Notes: generated by a model from the letters alone, not told the origin. DNA of 64,000 nt from Flaveria trinervia (GCA_025506515.1 CM046452.1:70016580-70080579), one strand, 5' to 3'. Numbered from the stretch's first letter, positions 1 to 11,633 are shown. Translations and numbers: made by a program.

Positions 1-902
1 CTAGGTAGATCAAGGAACTGTTCTCTTATGAGGGAACATGAGGAGCCATCAATTAAGGTTAGTTTGATGTACTCCTCCTCACAAGAGATATCACTCAAAG
101 TAGTACACTTTATGAGCTTCATCTGATCTCCTTTAATTCTTCTAAGGTTAGAGGTTTATATGGTTAAGAGGATGAATTAGGTGGTTGTTAGGTAGATGAT
201 GGTTGGCTTTTGGGGAGTGTTTTGGGTTTAAGGATATGCATTGTAGGTGATTGTTTTGATGGAATTTGTATAGGAGAGGTTATGGATTATGGTGTGGGCT
301 CAGGAGTGTAAGGCTTAGTGGTTGGTTTGGTTTTGATGGGGAAAGGGAAATGTGTTAGATTGACAAGCATGCCGATAATCTCCACCCTTCTTTGGTTGTT
401 GATAGCCTACGGGTTGTTGATAGCCTACTGGTTGACTACATTTGCTCTACTACTTGTAGCTAATAGCTTCTTAGTGGGAAGTCTACCTTTTCTACTAAGC
501 TTTTCCAACCTTTCCTCCTCTAGCAGTTCTTCACCCATTCAACTTCCTTTTACCCTTGATGTCTTTGAAAGCTTGAGACTTTGGAGGTTCTTATGCAGAG
601 GTTTCAGGTTGGTCGGTAATGATTTGAGCTTGTGATGATGATGTTTGAGTGAGAGGTGTTTTGAGAAAGTCTTTACTATTTACCTTAGATGCCAGTTCAA
701 GGATTGCATCTGTGATAATTAGATCATTAGATAGAGAGTATATCCCTTCCACAGCTTGGATCTCAGCTTCAAAAGTTTAGAACACTTCTTCCGCAGCTTT
801 GACTTCAGCTTTGGAAGTTTGTGGGATTGCACTATTTGTCCCAACTGTTTTAGTTGTTGGGCCATCAGTCTCCATATCTCCTTCGAATTCAATCTCAGAT
901 TT
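1..902 (-). pseudogene. Distal part of the outer copia post-pol ORF (remnant)
   Basis: Minus-strand sequence continuing the post-pol ORF beyond the S1 insertion. The stretch 907-777 reads as acidic protein (EIEFEGDMETDGP) ending at a stop. Below it come Lys/Ser-rich segments with several stops and frame changes. No domain is recognised. Assignment rests on continuity with 3185-5008 after removing S1. It could also include the start of untranslated 3' sequence of that element. Confidence 0.45.
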
Positions 903-907
903 AATGA
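903..907. repeat. Target-site duplication AATGA of S1 (left copy)
   Basis: AATGA at 903-907 is repeated at 3180-3184, directly flanking the TG...CA ends of solo LTR S1. Confidence 0.93.
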
Positions 908-1295
908 TGTAAGGCCCCATTCCTGGGACGCTTACAGCTGGCCAATCATCGCACATAAAACATATAATTATGTTTAGATTTGTTAAAATATTGTAGCGGA
1001 ATACATTAAAATTCATTTCATATATTAATGACTGCTTTTGCAAAACAATACAATGTAGTTAACTGTTACAAAATATTATCATTTGCATTACATCACAAAA
1101 GCGTCATATTTCTATCAAATGGATGCCATCCAAAAATGCCAAGTAGCCGCCCCATGCCATCCTCAGCAACCTCACCTGCCAACTGAAAAATGCATAAAAA
1201 GTTAGCATTGCTGAGTGAGTTCTAGTTTTATAAAAACATTACATTACCTTCCATTCGTTAAAACATTTTCATTATAGTTATTATCTTCCATCATC

Positions 1296-1375
1296 GTTCA
1301 TTTCGTACATATCGCACATTTCGTACTTACTGCACTTTTCGTACTTATCGCACTTTTCGTACATTTATTATCTTT
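1296..1375. repeat. Short-word array TTTCGTAC/ATCGCAC in S1
   Basis: Alternating TTTCGTAC and TATCGCAC words about 17 bp apart. The corresponding part of S2 (near 50280) lacks this array. Confidence 0.6.
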
Positions 1376-1979
1376 CACTTCTATCTAGGTCCTTTCATGT
1401 GCTTAACCTCCCTCTAGAGCACTAAGCAATTCGTCTAGGGTTAAGTGACAAGGACCCCATATCGCACGTATGGAGTGGTCACTAGGACAGACTCCCCCTG
1501 TGTGTGTGAACTCTTATGGGTTCGCTAAGATCGCACGCTGTATAACACATAGTAATTAGGAAATGGTACGTATTGGAGCAGTCACCAAGACTGAACTCTT
1601 ACTTTGTGTATGAACCCTTATGAGTTAGCCAAAATCGCACGCTGTAAACACACAGTTGAGCTAACAACTCTCAATGAGTTTTGAACCTCCTTTCATTTGC
1701 TTGCAAGGCTTTTCATTCGTTCATTCATTATGTTCCACTTTCATTATCTTAAATCTTTCACTTTGTTAAGATAATATTTATGTTCATTATCACAATCACA
1801 CCACGTAAAGTCACATCATAATACGTAGCAGGGAACATAAGAAAACATATCATACATAAGCATAACATCATCATGCATCATCATACATAACATACACCAT
1901 CACACATCATAAACATCATGCATTGTACATTCACATACATACACATATGGACCACAAGCATAAGTCATCATCAAACATA

Positions 1980-2100
1980 ACTGATCCTTTGCGGGACAGC
2001 GGGGGTTCGGGGGCGGCAGCCCCTGACAACGGGGTCCTAGGGGCAGCAGCCCTAGTGGGGTCCAAGGGGTAACGCCCCTGGCTTGGGTCACGCTGCCACA
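1980..2100. repeat. GC-rich near-palindromic word array in S1
   Basis: Words such as GGGGCAGCAGCCC, TAGTGGGGTCC and AACGCCCCTGGC lie between a CATCATC-rich stretch and the box TTCCAGCCCC. At the same LTR position S2 carries a CGACTG/CGAATG array instead. Confidence 0.6.
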
Positions 2101-2369
2101 CCAGCGTGAAAATTTTTTATTTTAACACTTTTATATAGCACATTTTCTTATAGAAAAATTGATTTTCCTGTTAAAACCTCTTAAAATCTTGGTCATTTAG
2201 AACATATATTTAGCATGCATTTCCAGCCCCAAACTAGTTTAAAACCTTTAAAATAGGGGATCTAGAACTCACCTGCACTCAATGAGTAGCTTCTCAATCA
2301 AGTTTTCAAGATAAGGGTTACACTACATAGCCTGCTGATAAGTTAACACTCAAAGGAGTTAATTTCTGC

Positions 2370-2640
2370 CTAATTTCGCTGCTAGTTTCGCTGCTAATTT
2401 CGCTGCTAATTTCGCTGCTAATTTCGCTGCAAGATCAGCAGTTTTGCTGCTAGTTTCGCCAGCAGTTTCACCGGTAGTTTCGCTGGCAGTGATGGCATCT
2501 TCGTTGCCAGTTTCGCTGCCAGTTTTGTCCAACTTTCTTTGGAAATTCAACCTTACGAATCCACCTGCGAAACTATAGTTTCGCAGAAAGATTCATAATT
2601 TCGCTGGACGACTACATAGTTTCGCTGGATGAACCCTAAT
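2370..2640. repeat. Tandem TTTCGCTGC word array in S1
   Basis: Five perfect 12-bp units (AATTTCGCTGCT phase) followed by degenerate copies (TTTCGCTGG, TTTCGCCAG) to about 2640. On the minus strand it lies roughly 380-650 bp downstream of the TATA box, so in the transcribed leader of the LTR. In one minus-strand frame it encodes an AKLA repeat, which I take as incidental. Confidence 0.8.
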
Positions 2641-3018
2641 TTCGGAGAACAGGCTGAAAATTACGAACCAACCTATTTTTGACCCAAAACGTCAATCTTT
2701 TACATCCAAAACCTTGGTTTATCACCCAATAAGCTATATATAAGCTTCTTACATGTTTTCTTACACAAAAACGTGAGTTTTGGGCGAATCTTTGCCATTT
2801 TCAAAAACCTCAAGCCCTAGAATTCGGGTTTACATCAAAAGCAATGATTAAGTGATGTTTCTTACCTGGATTCTTGGTGTTTTCTTGTTGTTTGGATGCC
2901 CACAAACACCGATATTCAATCCCAAGATCAATCGAGTCTTAAATCTTCAATTCTCTCTACTTTCTCTCTCTAGAACTAGAGTGTTGAGTTGCAAATGAGA
3001 GCTGCTCAAGTTGATCCG

Positions 3019-3026
3019 TTTATATA
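3019..3026 (-). promoter_or_regulatory. TATA box of S1
   Basis: TATATAAA on the minus strand, about 155 bp inside the sense 5' end of the LTR, where an LTR promoter is expected. No experimental support. Confidence 0.5.
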
Positions 3027-3184
3027 TACCAGGCGCTCTCGGGACCTTAAACTCGTCAAACTCATAACCCGAAGAGTTAACTCGGTCTATAACCCATATC
3101 CATCTTATTTTCATTAAATGGTCTCGTCTAAGCCCATTATTATTATTTGGCTCGTTTAGACATTATTCCGGGCGTTACAAATGA

Positions 3185-5008
3185 GGACCTTAGGTTGACC
3201 ACTCTTTTGACAGTGGTAGATGGTGTATTCCACCTCTAAAGCTCCTCAGCTCCAAAGTATGCCATAACAACATTTGGACTTGGTTGTTCAAGGGATGAGC
3301 TCATCAGAAATTTGGTTAAGAACCTATTCAAATCGATGAGCATCCTTAGATCCGCTTAAGGGATGATAGGAGAGGCTTAGGAAAAGTAGTTGATTTTTGA
3401 GCAGGATATCTTGAAGATAGTGTAGAAAGGGCTAAGCTTGGCTGCTCCACATGTGTTTCTCTTTGAACATTCTCTCCCTTTTTGGTATCATCATATTGAT
3501 AGCTTGATGAGCTAGAGGAGGAAGTTAGAGAGACTTGTATTGGTACATGCCTAACAGATCTCTCAGTCTGTTTCTTCACTAGTTGAGCCTTGAGATTTTC
3601 AATCTCAAGTTGTTGAGTGGCAGACCTATCCTCTAAAGTCATTAACCCTGGATTCAAGGTTTGTGACTGTAGAAAGTAGGTTTCTTATAGAGAGTTACAT
3701 ACTTCCCTCATCTTCTTTGGAAGAATCATGGGGAGATGAGGTAACATACCTAATATGTTCATCCTCACCATCAGTTATGGTTTCTTGGCGCCCTAGTTTC
3801 CCTTGCTTAATGATGTCTCTTTCAGAGTCATCAAAAGGTATGGTTTTCATAGATTCAGTCTTAGATATCTTACCATTGTCCTGAGGACCCATTGAGGCAC
3901 CTTTAATAGTGGCAGTTGAATCTACATAAGTCCCCTCCACACCAGTGGGACTCACCTCAGTTTTGGGTTTGCTGATATGGGCTAGATATCAGAGATCTCT
4001 CTAGGCTTAGTTGATCCTTAGAGAGGTGTTGTGGATCAATATCATGGCCATGAAGAGACATGATTTCTTCATTATTACATATGAGAAGGTCAGTGAAAGA
4101 TATGGAGGTTATGCCTAATGACCCTGGACGTTGATCAATGTCTAATGGCATTGAGCCTTGGATTAGGCTTTCCCTTTTTGGCTTCTCAGAGGAGTATAGT
4201 GACTCTACATGATGGCTTTCAGTTTGGGTTTGGAGCTCATGGAATTGAGAATGAGGAGACTCAATATCCATATTGATGTCAAATGTGAAGGATGGAGGGA
4301 GCTTATACTGAATAGGAGTCCATGTTTCCACTCTAGCCTTTTTGGATTGATCAGGGGAAACTTGTTCAATCAGAGGAGATTGAACAAGAGTTCACTTGGA
4401 GCATCTCAGATATGTGTGTTTGATGGGATGGGAAGCTAGATTTGGCATTGAGGTGGTTATTGTTTGTGTGGGTTCATTACTTATGGGGTTAACAGGGATG
4501 TCACCAGGAGCCATTGGCTCAATCATACCTGGAAGTAGAGCAGTATGTCTTCCAAAGAAGTTAGTGGACACTCTCTTCAGCACTTGAAGATGACTGAACT
4601 CATGTGAGGGATAAGAAGAGCAGTTGCACAGACAAGCTTACTCTAATCCAGCTCACAGTTGATTATATGTTGAATAAACCTGGGATACATGTAGAATGTT
4701 TCCCTTTGAAGGTTTCCCCTGAGGTTGTTCAGCATAAATCTTGAGTAGTTAAATCTGAGACCCTTTACCAACCCGTGAACAAGGCATCCTAGATTATATG
4801 GAATTTGATCCCATCTCCGGACTTGTTGGATAAATAATGAAGGACAACATGATGTAGAAACTTCCAATGGTAAGAGAAATTGAACTTGTAGACAGGTGAC
4901 CTGCTCACATCGCCACCATATCCCATCTGGGTATATGTGTTGTATAAGTTGGCTTTTGGGGAAATCTGTAGGAGAACCCTCATCATGGAGCTCTAGATGC
5001 TCCCTCAT
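3185..5008 (-). pseudogene. Post-pol ORF of the outer copia element (broken)
   Basis: Read on the minus strand from 5008. The first ~120 codons are the best preserved and align by eye with the E1 post-pol ORF: here RFNYSRFML...YMYPRFIQHII against FSFSRMIFT...CMSPRFMQMII in E1. Then come Ser/Thr/Pro-rich, polar segments (4583-4392, 4331-3957, 3955-3695) and a coiled-coil-like, Gln/Lys-rich piece (3657-3346) followed by a serine run. Stops separate the segments. Such an extra ORF after pol occurs in large copia lineages; some authors call it env-like, but no membrane or fusion features are visible here. Function unknown. Confidence 0.6.
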
Positions 5009-5439
5009 GGTTTGTTTGGATACGACTAATTCTTGATTGGAAACCCTTGACCTAATGACCCTTAATTCGTTCAGGGTATCAATCTGAGCATTTCCCTAGA
5101 ACTCTGCCATATGGTTTGAGTAGACAATGGGATTAACGGTTAGGGCTGTGAAATAGGTAGACTGGGTAAGAAATTGGATGATTTCAGAAAAATCAGCATC
5201 CTGGAAGAGTCAAGGAGTGCGACTTGGTTGTGTAGAGGGTTTAGCGCCATTGTTGGAAAGTTACAGAGGAATGAAGTTTGATTTGGTAGTAAAACTAGAG
5301 ACGAAGGAAACTTAGGGCTTGTGAAAGTGGTAAAAATATTAATAAAATAGGTTAGAAGTATTTAAATGGGTAAAATGGTGGATGGATAAGGTGAAATGAT
5401 AGTTTGGGGTATGATGTGACAATGGCGGTAAGGTTAAAT

Positions 5440-5830
5440 CCATTTAAAATATCCCGACATCATTAATAAAATCTTTACCTTTTACAGAATGGGGCCCAAA
5501 AGATTTGCGTTACATGGTAAAGCTTTCCTCCGAGTGTAAAAGCTTTTCCGAAGGTAATTTTCTTCCAAAGTGAAACTTACTTCCGAAGGTAAATTTATCC
5601 TAATAGAAATTTACTTCCGAGAGTAAGAAGGTTTTCCAAGTGAAGAAAATTGTTAAGCTTCGGAAATAGATTTGATATTTCATCAAATGCTTTTTCCGAG
5701 GCTAAAAACTCTTCAGAAGGTAAAACAGATCTTTGAGGAATTTTCCTTCGGAAGATACATAAGACGTCTTTTACGAGAGTTAATTTTTTCTTCGGAAGAA
5801 CTCATACTTAGCCAATTTTGAAGAAATACC
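5440..5830. repeat. CTTCGGAAG word array in the outer copia spacer
   Basis: Degenerate copies of the palindromic word CTTCGGAAG / TTCCGAAGGTAA recur every 15-40 bp between the RNase H end and the post-pol ORF. Related words reappear at 41395-41660, upstream of the same element's pol. The region is otherwise non-coding. Confidence 0.7.
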
Positions 5831-5869
5831 TTTTGTAATAAGGCTTAGATTGTTTTGACACAGACATGA

Positions 5870-6534
5870 CACATTTTGAAAAGTTTTTCAAATGAGATAG
5901 AATAATTAATGTTTATCATCCCAATAGCTGTAATAAGATACTTAAATCTTTGTTCATAAAATGCCTTGGTGAACAAATCAACATATTGTTCATTTGAGTC
6001 AACTTTAACTAGTTTGATCAGATTTTTCTCTTGAATATCTCTAATAAAATGATACTTGATGTCAATATGTTTTGTTTGGAGTGCTTGACAGGATTTTATG
6101 TAATAGAATGACATTCTTGTTGTCAATGTGGATAGGAGTCTCCATGAAATTGAATCCATAATCAAAATCTTGTTTTGAATCCATAGCAGCTGAGCATAAC
6201 AAGTAGCAGCAACAATATATTCAACTATCAGTTGATGTTGAAACACAGGATTGCTTCTTGTATTGCCATGAGATTATCCTTCCATCAAGAAATTGACATC
6301 CTCTTGATATTAATTTCTTGTTGATGATGTAGCCACCATAGTCACAATTAGTGTAGCCATAAAGATTAAAGTTATTATTCCTTGGATGCCATAGACCTAG
6401 TTTGGGTGCCTCTTTAAGGTATCTAAGGATTCTCTTGGTAGTAACTAGATGAGAAACCTTTGGAGCAGCCTGATATCTTACACAGTTGCAAGTTGCAAAC
6501 ATGATATCAGGTCTACTTGCAGTGAGATAAATCA
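5870..6534 (-). pseudogene. Outer copia: reverse transcriptase end and RNase H
   Basis: Minus strand from 6534: YLTASRPDIMFATC, then ILRYLKEAPKLGLWHP, the RNase H core (YTNCDYGG, where copia usually has SDSD), and after a frame change KTKHIDIKYHFIRD and the C-terminal VDLFTKAF block. Stops and frameshifts break it. It continues directly from 33427 upstream: E1 inserted inside the codons for IGSLIYL, and both sides keep AATCA. Confidence 0.88.
6530..6534. repeat. Target-site duplication AATCA of E1 (left copy)
   Basis: AATCA at 6530-6534 is repeated at 33422-33426, immediately outside the TG...CA termini of the E1 LTRs. Confidence 0.95.
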
Positions 6535-6774
6535 TGTAGATACATGTGTACCTAGTTTAGGAGCTCAAATGTAAAATGTCTTTCATGTCTTACGTATATG
6601 TAATTGAATGGGTATGAATGAAATGTAATGTGTTTGTGATGCTTATAATGTTTAATATTTCATTGTTTATTGTGTGATAACGCATATTGAACTAACTATA
6701 TAGGTTTGTGGTTGTTTACATAGTTCTTAGTCAATAATGATTGAGAAACGTGCTTAAACTTAATCATGTGAAGT

Positions 6775-6980
6775 TCTCATGCGAATGGACCATACGCATG
6801 AATACTTCGTGCTAATGAACTAGTCGCACGACTAGACTAGGAGACTGGATCAGTCGCACGAGTGTAACATGAGATTGACTCAGTCACACGACTGAACCTT
6901 CAGTCGTGCGGATGGATGAACCGCATGCTTCGGTCCCACGACTGAACCATGCAAATGGTTCAGTCGCACGAATGGAAAAC
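6775..6980. repeat. CAGTCGCACGACTG word array in E1 left LTR
   Basis: Near-palindromic words (AGTCGCACGACT, CAGTCGTGCGGATGG, GCGAATGGACCA) about every 15-25 bp, ending less than 10 bp before the TATA box. The right LTR has fewer copies, lacking a roughly 27-bp stretch. Confidence 0.85.
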
Positions 6981-6987
6981 CCTAACC

Positions 6988-6995
6988 TATAAATA
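6988..6995 (+). promoter_or_regulatory. TATA box of E1 left LTR
   Basis: TATAAATA, conserved at 33150-33157 in the right LTR, directly after the word array. Position fits the U3/R promoter of a copia LTR. Confidence 0.65.
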
Positions 6996-7261
6996 CCACT
7001 TAATTCGTGGAAAAATATAACAATTCGAATCCCTACGCACTAAATCATACCCTAGTCGTCCAAAGACCCTAAAAAACTTGTTCCAAGTTCATAGATCACA
7101 GTTAATCATCTTACAATCATTCTTAACGTTTAGATTCATTCTTAGATTGATTATACTTGCGTTCTCATTGATTGGATCGCCAATCAAATAGGATTCCGCA
7201 CTATTTGGTTTGGTATACACGTAAATCAGTTAGTACTCCGTACCGAAACGATCCTAACAAG

Positions 7262-7273
7262 TGGTATCAGTGC
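7262..7273 (+). other. Primer-binding site of E1
   Basis: TGGTATCAG two bases after the LTR end matches the complement of the 3' end of initiator-Met tRNA over nine bases, then diverges. This is the usual plant copia primer. Confidence 0.85.
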
Positions 7274-7774
7274 TTTGGCTCTTGATTTGCGTGTGATTCA
7301 ATCAATTTTGATATAAAAATCCCGTTTTTCACTAAAAAAACTCAATCTTTTTGTGTCAAACAGTGTTTTCGACGTCTCCAGGTCAAAAAGTTAATGTTTT
7401 TCGGCATACGGCAATTATGGTTCGTGAGAAATTCGTGTTTCGCATCAAAGTGTTCAAAACCTTCGTTTTTGCAAAAACAACATCCTTGAGTCGCACGATT
7501 GACTCAATCGCACGACTGAACCCATTCGCACATCTCATACACACAATTGGCTTAGTCGTTCATCCATTCGCACGATTGAAGATCATTATTAGCATTGTTC
7601 TTCCGCACCTGTCCAATTGCACGATTGAACCATCCACATTTGTTCAGTCGCACGACTGAACCATCCGCATTGTTCAATCGCACAAATAGCCCAATCGCGT
7701 TCTTTCATTCGTACAAGTACAACAGTTTTGTTCTAAAAACCAAAGTAAATAGAAATGGAAGATCAGTACTCAGC
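7274..7774 (+). other. E1 untranslated leader with a word array (7490-7700)
   Basis: No coding detected. Between 7490 and 7700 the words GTCGCACGATTGA, ATTCGCAC and CAGTCGCACGACTG recur about a dozen times, as in the LTR. The stretch is cut by the insertion at 7780. Confidence 0.7.
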
Positions 7775-7874
7775 GTTCATGTTGGAGCATATATGGTCAT
7801 ATATAGTGTGTCCGTCACTTGTCGAATAGTCTAGGCTTAATGTTATATACCTGATATGTTGTAAACACATGAAA

Positions 7875-8110
7875 CTGGGTCATTCGCAGGAGCATATGCG
7901 AATGAGACTCAGTCGTACGACTGAGCCATGCTAATGGACCAGCCGTGCGACTGAGAGATGCGATTGGGACATTCGTAAAACTGAACCATAAGTATGGTCC
8001 AGTCGTACGATTGAACCATACGCATGGTCCAGTCGTACGATTGAACTATACGAATGGTCCAGTTGTACGATTGAACCATACGCATGGTCCAATCGCACGA
8101 ACGGGCCCAG
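7875..8110. repeat. CAGTCGTACGACTG word array in the 7780 element LTR
   Basis: The most regular array in the window: a near-tandem unit of about 36 bp (GGTCCAGTCGTACGATTGAA plus CCATACGCAT) repeated four to five times. It ends about 25 bp before the TATA box. Confidence 0.88.
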
Positions 8111-8134
8111 TCGCATCTAATATGGGCCGAGGCC

Positions 8135-8142
8135 TATATATA
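8135..8142 (+). promoter_or_regulatory. TATA box of the 7780 element LTR
   Basis: TATATATA just downstream of the word array, the same arrangement as in E1. Confidence 0.55.
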
Positions 8143-8424
8143 CCAGTTTTAATGTGTAGAGAGGTTAAGGATTTGATAACGGTTTTTGAGAGGAAGTCTG
8201 CCGGAGCCTAGGGTTGTCGGATGAGAGGGGAGATCATGCTCGATCTTCCCCTTGCCAAGAGTCTTGATTCTTATATTGTAACGAGCTTGTAATCGTTAGG
8301 TTTTATCAATGAAACCATTCAATTATAGTTCGTATTACTGTTTGACTTTTGGTTTGTGCTGTTATTTATCCTTCCGTCAAGAACATGCTCGGATGTTTAT
8401 CGATCCAAAAACCTACTTCACAAT

Positions 8425-8434
8425 TGGTATCAGA
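8425..8434 (+). other. Primer-binding site of the 7780 element
   Basis: TGGTATCAGA two bases after the LTR end, complementary to the 3' end of initiator-Met tRNA. Confidence 0.85.
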
Positions 8435-9120
8435 TCCGGTTACTGCTGGAATGATCTAACAATTATTCTCGCAACCCGAGCTCTTGATTTCTGGATCAAA
8501 TTTTAGATCTTGACGTTAAACCCACTTCCTGTTCTTCGTGCTTTGCTTAGATCTTGTTATGTGTGTTGCTTCTATGTTAAAATCAAATTAGAAACCACGT
8601 TCCCATCACCCCTTTGAATTTGTTGATGTCTATTTTGTCTCGGTTCATGTAAAATTCGTCAGATTAGAGTTTTGGGCAGCCCTGGCGGCTGCAGATCTGA
8701 AAATCTGCGTGCAGACCCGTTCATGCGACTGGGCCATACGAATGGAGCATTTGTACGACTGGACAATCCAAATGGACCATTCGTATGACTGGACCAGTCG
8801 TATGTTCAGTCGTGCGACTGGACCAATCATATGTTCAATCGCATGAATGAGCCATCCGCATTGACTCATCCGCATTTGTTCCAGACCAAAAAAAGAGTCT
8901 GGAACAACTTCTTGCACAGATTTGAAGATGAGCAAAGCATATACACCTTGTGGTTCTTTTGTCAAATAAGTTCGATGCATACCCCATTATTCGTCGGACT
9001 TCCAGAATAGGTGAATGTATTTGGAACACGAAAGAGAGAAGAGAAGATGTTAGCAGTTGGTGCTGATTTTGTGGGGTAGTCAGGAGCATCTGACTACTTA
9101 TGGGCCAATCAATTTATATT
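8435..9120 (+). other. Interior of the 7780 element, no coding; word array 8715-8880
   Basis: Nothing coding is recognised. From 8715 to 8880 the CGACTGGACCA/CGAATGGACCA words recur about ten times, probably from the remains of the right LTR or leader. Confidence 0.6.
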
Positions 9121-9333
9121 TAGGGCTGTCGGATGAGAGGGGAGATCATGCTCGATCTTCCCCTTGCCAAGAGTCTTGATTCTTATATTTTAACGAGCTT
9201 GTAATCGTTAGGTTTTATCAATGAAACCATTCAATTATAGTTCGTATTACTGTTTGACTTTTGGTTTGTGCTGTTATTTATCCTTCCGTCAAGAACATGC
9301 TCGATGTTTATCGATCCAAAAACCTACTTCACA

Positions 9334-11257
9334 GTTCACCGCAGGTAGGGATTCACGGATCCAGAATCTATTGCTTCTGGAAAATGAAGTGGGGAATCAC
9401 AATAAGCCTCCTAAGCTCATAACGTTAGATGATTACCCCAATAGAAGCAAAGGTTCGAGATATACCTAAATGGAGTAGATCCTAATCGATGGGAATCAAT
9501 TGAGACATGGTATAGCATGCCAGTTGGTGCATATGGAGTTAAACTTACCTTAGGCGGCATGACTGATGGGCAAAAGATAAAGTACAATGAAGAGAAGAAG
9601 ATGTATGCTCTGTTAACTCAGTCAATTCCTAAGAATATATTCCATTAGTTTTCTGGAATGCATCGTTAAAAGCTCTAAAGACTAAGGCTTTGAAGAAGGA
9701 GTTCGATAACTTCTCGTCAATGGGTAAGGAGAGTTTGGATGACGTTATAGACCGCTTCTACCACTTAATGAGTGAGTTGCACACTCATGGGGTTGTTACA
9801 TCCATGGAAGACAAGGTGTTGAATTTCGCAGATGGATTGCCAGAATAGTGGGTTTCCTTTGTGTAAAACCTCAGACAGAATTTTATGCTGGCGAAGTTGG
9901 AAATCAACGATTTCATTCTGAAGCTGAGAGAGGAAGAGTTGAGGATGAAGTACAGGTCTCAAAAGGCATCATATGATCAGAACCCGTCTCTTTACAACTC
10001 AACTCCTCAAGTAAAAACGTCTGGAGCACCACTTCAAACGGCATTCGTGTCGAGTTCAGTCGCTCCGTCTCAAGCCACTACTTCAGGATCTGACACGTCA
10101 GGGTCGTCTTGCACCCAATACATAGCACGTGAAGCCAATGCTACAAAATTGAAGACCGAGAATCTCGGTAACATGACTGTAGAGGTAGCAAAGGAGCATA
10201 TGGATCTCTTAGCAACTGTCATTCACTCCTATGACGGTCTAGTTGCAGGGAAGATTGGAAACTGCCATCTGGTAGATGAAGATTACGAGCAAGTAGACGA
10301 GACTGAGCTAGAAAGAATGGATATCATGTGGGCATTGGCAAGTGCTGTCCGAAGGGCAAAGAAGTTTGTTAAGAAAACATGACAGAACCTAATTGCCACA
10401 AAGGATACAACCTTTGGCTTTGACAAAATCAAAGTTACCTGTTTTAACTGTGGAGAAAAGGGGCACTTCAAACGTGAATGTGTTAAGCCTAAGAAGACAG
10501 GTAATGGTAATCCATTATCATCTTTCAATCATCAAGATAAATCCACAAGTAGTCCTACATCGTCAAGCAAGGATCCTAAGGCCTTGACCGCTCAAGATGA
10601 CGAAGGGCAAGATTGGACCTTCGATTTTTCTCCGGGAGAATCCAACATTGCTTGTGTTGAGGGTTTGGATGATGACTCTGCAAGCGAAGGTGATATAGCA
10701 GTTGAACTCATGATGTCACATAATGAAGAAACTACAAATGTGGTCGATCACCTGATTGAAGAGGGTTAAAGCATAAAATGTTTAGAATCACCAGCACCAA
10801 AAAATTCAGACTCTGCTATGATGGCTGATTCAACCGAATCTTCTCAGGTAAGTACTAAAGACCAATTGTTTGATAGTCATGCTTGCATTGAATGTAATAA
10901 ATTTAGAGAAAGCATAGACCTAAAATTTTTTAGGTTATTAGATCACAATGATAGCTTGTAAATGATTTACAACTGTGCACAGAAACAAACATGATTTTAA
11001 AACAAAATGAGCATAATTATAAAGAGAAAATAGAACTATTGAATTAACAACTAAGGGAAACCGAAGTTGTGGCCTTTAACTAAGCAATGACATTAAGTTC
11101 TATTTAAACTCCCTAGAAGAAACTAAGAAACAAAACGCAGTGCTGGAATTCGAAGTAAACTTATTAAAACAAAAACTGTACAGTTGGACTAGTTCTTCTC
11201 ACATAGTCCAGCACGTATTGAGAGAACGAAACAACGGGGAAGGTTTGGGTTACAAAG
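9334..11257 (+). pseudogene. E1 gag, first part (UBN2-type capsid, CCHC knuckle)
   Basis: Starts with PKLITLDDYPN, the usual start of the copia gag core, followed by WESIETWYSMP and a UBN2-like helical region (KALKKEFDNF...LDDVIDRFYHLMSEL). The longest open stretch is 9885-10382. A CCHC knuckle CFNCGEKGHFKREC is encoded at about 10440-10480 in another frame. Stops at 9647, 9847 and 10381 and several frame changes make it non-functional. It ends at the CAAAG target of the gypsy insertion, inside GLGYKVVPPP; the reading resumes at 22577. Confidence 0.85.
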
Positions 11258-11633
11258 TGTGCATCTGTCACCACAAGGTCCGTCAATTAACGTGATTATC
11301 CTTAACTTTTCTTTGATCTTTCATTCCTAATCTTTATTAACTTCTTATGTGGATATCATACTTGCTTTATTACCTTTGTGCTTGTGCTTTCTTCATGGAC
11401 GTGTGCTATGCTTAAACCTTTTTACAAATTTCCATCGTCATTATCACTAAAAATATCTTTTATATAAAAAAGTTTTCATTAATAAAACCATTTTTAAGTG
11501 TCAATTAACATTAAAAATATTTCTAACCTTAATATAACAAACACCTTTAAAGTCATTTTCAACCGAAACAAACTTTGGGAACTCGGAGCTAAGTGTAGGG
11601 ACTAAAATTGACATTTTGCAAACTTGGGATTCG

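Larger units (their letters stand above)
908..3179 (-). mobile_element. Solo LTR S1, Ty3/gypsy-type, 2272 bp
   Basis: Begins TGTAAGGCCCC and ends GGGCGTTACA, flanked by a perfect AATGA duplication. No PBS, polypurine tract or internal coding lies between, so it is a solo LTR left by LTR-LTR recombination. The sense strand is minus: read that way it starts TGTAACGCCCGG, has a TATATAAA box (3019-3026) and a C/T-rich leader with a GTAAG splice-donor-like site near 2860. Its ends and internal blocks (near 930-1250 and 2220-2273) match S2 at 49924-51818. Assignment to gypsy is by LTR length and the TGTAAC start only. Confidence 0.92.
6535..7259 (+). repeat. E1 left LTR, 725 bp
   Basis: Starts TGTAGATACATGTG, ends GATCCTAACA. 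Its partner at 32720-33421 is collinear. It contains a CGACTG/CGAATG word array (6775-6980) ending immediately before the TATA box, so the array lies in U3. Confidence 0.95.
7780..8422 (+). repeat. Left LTR of the 7780 element, 643 bp
   Basis: TG...CA bounded and followed two bases later by a PBS. Contains a dense word array (7875-8110) alternating CAGTCGTACGATTGAACC and ATACGCATGGTCC, then a TATATATA box at 8135-8142. Confidence 0.9.
7780..9333 (+). mobile_element. Deletion derivative of a second copia-type LTR element
   Basis: Left LTR 7780-8422 (TGTTGGAGCATATATGG...CTACTTCACA), PBS TGGTATCAGA at 8425-8434, about 690 bp of non-coding interior (8435-9120) with a second word array, then only the last 213 bp of a right LTR (9121-9333, matching 8209-8422 almost base for base). 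GTTCA at 7775-7779 and 9334-9338 is a perfect TSD. A deletion has removed all coding and the 5' two thirds of the right LTR. Classed as copia from the primer site and short LTR. Confidence 0.9.

Noticed and set aside
2359..2550. Minus-strand frame with an AKLA repeat as a gene
   Set aside because: Produced by the TTTCGCTGC tandem array in a solo LTR.
6775..8110. Regular short repeats considered as a CRISPR-like array
   Set aside because: Words are degenerate and spacing irregular, spacers are not unique sequence, and the context is a plant retrotransposon LTR.
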